From the NCBI GenBank assembly GCA_030622395.1, contig JAUXGF010000131.1, forward strand, positions 1 to 7,539: a DNA stretch of 7,539 bases, read 5' to 3'. This DNA is from Calditrichaceae bacterium. GTDB lineage: Bacteria; Calditrichota; Calditrichia; Calditrichales; Calditrichaceae. Of the stretch, positions 5,508 to 7,539 are shown piece after piece; the stretch's first letter is position 1; every line of letters starts with the position of its first letter. The notes under the pieces were generated by a model, which did not search any database, was not told the origin of the DNA, and saw only the letters and a list, made by a program, of their open reading frames with translations. The position numbers and the translations under genes are program-made.

Positions 5508-6440
5508 ATGAACGATCAACATGAAAAGCTTGAACGCCCCAGAGTGCAGGCAATGGATGAAATTTTAGGCAAACAATTTAAAGTTCTTAATGACGGCTTT
5601 ATCAGGGTAGTGGATTATATGGGCGCCGATGAATCTATTGTGCAGGCGGCGCGCGTTTCGTATGGGAAAGGCACAAAAAAAGTGCGTGAAGATATTGGAC
5701 TCATTCGATACCTGCTGCGTCATCATCATACAACGCCGTTTGAGATGTGCGAAATAAAGCTTCATGTGCGCGTTCCGATGGATACCTGGCGGCAGTGGAT
5801 CCGTCACCGCACGGCAAATGTAAATGAATACTCTACAAGATATTCGGTGGCTATTGACGCCTCGCAGACAACGAAATCCGACCAATGGCGTTTGCAGGCG
5901 AAAAGTAACCGACAGGGAAGCGAGGGCTTTATTGATAAGAAAACCGGCGCTGAACTTACGCGTAAAGAAAAAGAGTTACAACAGCTTTGCCGCCGGATGT
6001 ACGAAGAACGGCTGGAAACAGGAATCGCCCGCGAACAAGCCCGCAAAGACTTACCCCTGTCCACTTATACCGAGGCATATTGGAAAACCGACCTGCATAA
6101 TTTACTTCATTTCCTGCGCCTGCGTATGGATGAACACGCCCAGTATGAAATTCGCAGTTATGCTGATATAATCGGCAATGAAATTGTAAGTAAATGGTGC
6201 CCGATTACCTGGCATGCTTTTAATGATTACTGGTTTAACGGACAAAGTTATTCACGATTGGAAACTGAAATTATCAAAGCTATTGCCGCAAATAATAATG
6301 AAAAAGCAATTCAATTGGCTAAAGAATTTGGCTTGTTAAAATACAAAGACGGCAAAATTAAAAGCAATCTTGAAAGGAATGAATTAGAGGAAAAATTAAA
6401 AGAGCTGGAAATAGAGCCGCCATGGAAGGAAGTTGAATAA
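5508..6440 (+). CDS. thyX: Flavin-dependent thymidylate synthase
   Basis: ThyX makes dTMP from dUMP using FAD, NADPH and methylenetetrahydrofolate, replacing ThyA. The signature RHR-x7-S is at 99-109 (RHRTANVNEYS). The helix LPLSTYTEAYWKTDLHNLLHF and then LRLRMDEHAQYEIRSYA (203-219) form the rest of the nucleotide site; R206 corresponds to the dUMP-binding arginine in the family pattern LRxDxHAQ. FIRVVDYMGADESIVQAARVSYG and HHTTPFEM are the usual N-terminal blocks. At 310 residues it is longer than compact ThyX proteins (about 220-250): it carries an insert around 125-155 and a charged C-terminal tail (about 255-310), as in longer family members. The ATG is supported by GGAG (5496-5499) 8 bases upstream; the Met at codon 16 is a weaker alternative. 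It is a single-gene unit convergent with the sigma factor gene. Confidence 0.96.
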   Translation: MNDQHEKLERPRVQAMDEILGKQFKVLNDGFIRVVDYMGADESIVQAARVSYGKGTKKVREDIGLIRYLLRHHHTTPFEMCEIKLHVRVPMDTWRQWIRHRTANVNEYSTRYSVAIDASQTTKSDQWRLQAKSNRQGSEGFIDKKTGAELTRKEKELQQLCRRMYEERLETGIAREQARKDLPLSTYTEAYWKTDLHNLLHFLRLRMDEHAQYEIRSYADIIGNEIVSKWCPITWHAFNDYWFNGQSYSRLETEIIKAIAANNNEKAIQLAKEFGLLKYKDGKIKSNLERNELEEKLKELEIEPPWKEVE

Positions 6441-6464
6441 TAGAGAAATGCCTCAGTTTTAGGT

Positions 6465-6496
6465 AAAAAGGTTATGTCTTTAGACAATAACATAAC
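6465..6496 (-). terminator. Probable terminator of the sigma factor gene
   Basis: On the minus strand GTTATGT (6490-6496) pairs with ACATAAC (6471-6477) around a 12-base loop and is followed by C and five Ts (6465-6469). The stem is AT-rich and only 7 bp, so it may be weak. It begins about 30 bases after the sigma gene stop. On the plus strand only three Ts follow the hairpin, so it would serve thyX poorly. Confidence 0.5.
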
Positions 6497-6526
6497 TTTG
6501 CAGATTCACCCTGTTAAATAAAAATA

Positions 6527-7357
6527 CTATCCTAAATATTGACGTAATACCTTGCTGCGAGAACTGTGGCGAAGTTTTTTTAACGCTTTTTCTTTAATTT
6601 GGCGTATGCGTTCTCTGGTTAGTCTAAATTCCATGCCTACCTCCTCAAGCGTTCGAGCCTTTTCACCATCCAACCCAAAATACAATTTCAATATTTTAGA
6701 TTCACGACTTGTTAAACCTTTTAGAATGTGTATGACTTCATCCTTTAAAGATTCCTCAATTAATTCAGAATCTGGTTTTAACTCATCTTGATCCTCTATA
6801 ATATCTATCAAACGGCTATTGCTATTAGAAATTATTGGCGAATCAAGAGAACTTACACGGGAAGCTTTTTTAATAGTATTGGAAATATCATCAGAATCAA
6901 TCTCTAATATGCTTGCTATTTCTTCATTAGTAGGAGAACGTTCAAACTCTTGCTCAAGTTTACTATATACTTTACTAATCTTTGTAAGTGTGCCGACACG
7001 GTTAAGGGGTAAACGAATCATACGTGTTTTTTCGGCAATTGCCTGTAAGATAGCTTGTCTTATCCACCATACAGCATAAGATATAAATTTAAAACCACGC
7101 GTTTCATCAAAACGATGCGCGGCTTTTACTAAACCCAGGTTTCCCTCATTTATTAAATCTTCCAAAGATAAGCCATGATTTTGATATGATTTAGCTACAC
7201 TTACAACAAAGCGCAAATTGGATCTAACCAATTTTTTTAACGCCGCTTGATCATTTTGTTTGATCCGTCTGGCAAGATCAATTTCTTCATCCGGTGAAAG
7301 TAATTTAACCTCACCGATTTCTCTGTAATAGGTATCCAAGGACTGTTTTTTATTCAA
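6527..7357 (-). CDS. Sigma-70 family RNA polymerase sigma factor (RpoD/RpoS-like, without region 1.1)
   Basis: This 276-residue protein directs RNA polymerase to promoters. Region 1.2 is at 6-34 (SLDTYYREIGEVKLLSPDEE). Region 2 spans about 37-115, with DLINEGNLGLVKAAHRFD (core binding) and RGFKFISYAVWWIRQAI (melting and -10 recognition). Region 3 begins at RMIRLPLNR (112-120). Region 4 ends in the helix-turn-helix TLEEVGMEFRLTRERIRQIK (236-255) that reads the -35 element. There is no region 1.1 and no long non-conserved insert, as in the short sigma factors of Bacteroidota and relatives. It could be the primary factor or a paralogue of it; its central part is fairly divergent. The start is TTG (7355-7357), with a stop two codons upstream and AGAGG 10 bases before; no later start keeps region 1.2. 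The gene looks more AT-rich than fdnGH and thyX. Confidence 0.93.
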   Translation of the reverse strand: MNKKQSLDTYYREIGEVKLLSPDEEIDLARRIKQNDQAALKKLVRSNLRFVVSVAKSYQNHGLSLEDLINEGNLGLVKAAHRFDETRGFKFISYAVWWIRQAILQAIAEKTRMIRLPLNRVGTLTKISKVYSKLEQEFERSPTNEEIASILEIDSDDISNTIKKASRVSSLDSPIISNSNSRLIDIIEDQDELKPDSELIEESLKDEVIHILKGLTSRESKILKLYFGLDGEKARTLEEVGMEFRLTRERIRQIKEKALKKLRHSSRSKVLRQYLG

Positions 7358-7440
7358 AATTAATTAGCCTCTTCTTTTACTTTAAAATAATTATATTTAT
7401 CTATTACATATTCTATGTTTAATACTTAAATTTGTTCATA

Positions 7441-7469
7441 ATAATAGTGATTAAAAACGCTGATTACAA
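7441..7469 (-). promoter_or_regulatory. Candidate promoter of the sigma factor gene
   Basis: On the minus strand TTGTAA (7464-7469) and TATTAT (7441-7446) are separated by 17 bases, matching the -35 consensus at 4 of 6 and the -10 consensus at 5 of 6 positions. Transcription would start near 7434, giving a leader of about 75 bases before the TTG start. Such matches arise readily in AT-rich DNA, so this is a modest call. Confidence 0.4.
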
Positions 7470-7507
7470 TAGGCAATTAAATCTTAATGCATTTTATACC
7501 GATCTGC

Positions 7508-7539
7508 CCCGAAATCGGGATTTTGCTTGCATGCCGATA
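7508..7539. repeat. Palindromic repeat copies at the right edge, one truncated by the window
   Basis: CCCGAAATCGGG (7508-7519) is a short inverted repeat of the family. Directly after it, 7522-7539 matches the reverse complement of the unit at 4817-4841 (TTTGCTTGCAT exact, one substitution, then CCGAT), and is cut by the window end. Confidence 0.6.

Overview
The window (about 42% GC by eye; not computed) looks like a chromosomal segment of an uncultured or anaerobic bacterium. The sigma factor is short, lacks region 1.1, and reads like the roughly 280-290 residue sigma factors of the Bacteroidota/Chlorobiota/Ignavibacteriota side of the FCB group. However, the strong Shine-Dalgarno sites (for example AAGGAGGTGA before fdnH) are unlike typical Bacteroidota. 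I therefore suggest an FCB-related lineage outside Bacteroidota proper, with low confidence.

Layout: (1) 1-2745, plus strand: the 3' two thirds of a formate dehydrogenase-N type catalytic subunit, followed after one base by its four-cluster iron-sulfur subunit. No cytochrome b (gamma) gene follows. (2) 2746-4098: gene-poor. It holds a hairpin repeat after fdnH, a decayed minus-strand gene for a DUF4143-type ATPase that has lost its ATPase half, a well-formed minus-strand intrinsic terminator, a 14-bp tandem repeat and a cluster of short GC palindromes. In that cluster, two palindromic units appear to have inserted into the two arms of a second copy of the fdnH-distal hairpin repeat. (3) 4099-4740, minus strand: endonuclease III (nth), TTG start. 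(4) 4741-5507: a 767-base gap between the divergent nth and thyX genes. It holds an intact CCCGATTAATCGGG palindrome and a candidate 210-bp non-autonomous element with 13-bp terminal inverted repeats that appears inserted into another copy of the same palindrome. (5) 5508-6440, plus strand: flavin-dependent thymidylate synthase (thyX). (6) 6527-7357, minus strand: a sigma-70 family factor, TTG start, with a candidate promoter upstream and a terminator downstream. (7) 7358-7539: its leader region, ending in an inverted copy of the palindromic repeat.

The genes do not form one pathway. FdnG and FdnH are partners in periplasmic formate oxidation; nth (base excision repair), thyX (dTMP synthesis) and the sigma factor are independent housekeeping functions. 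I see no convincing new defence or biosynthetic system. What merits a second look is the repeat biology: nested palindromes, the candidate MITE and its apparent target preference, and the decayed ATPase gene abutting an orphan terminator.
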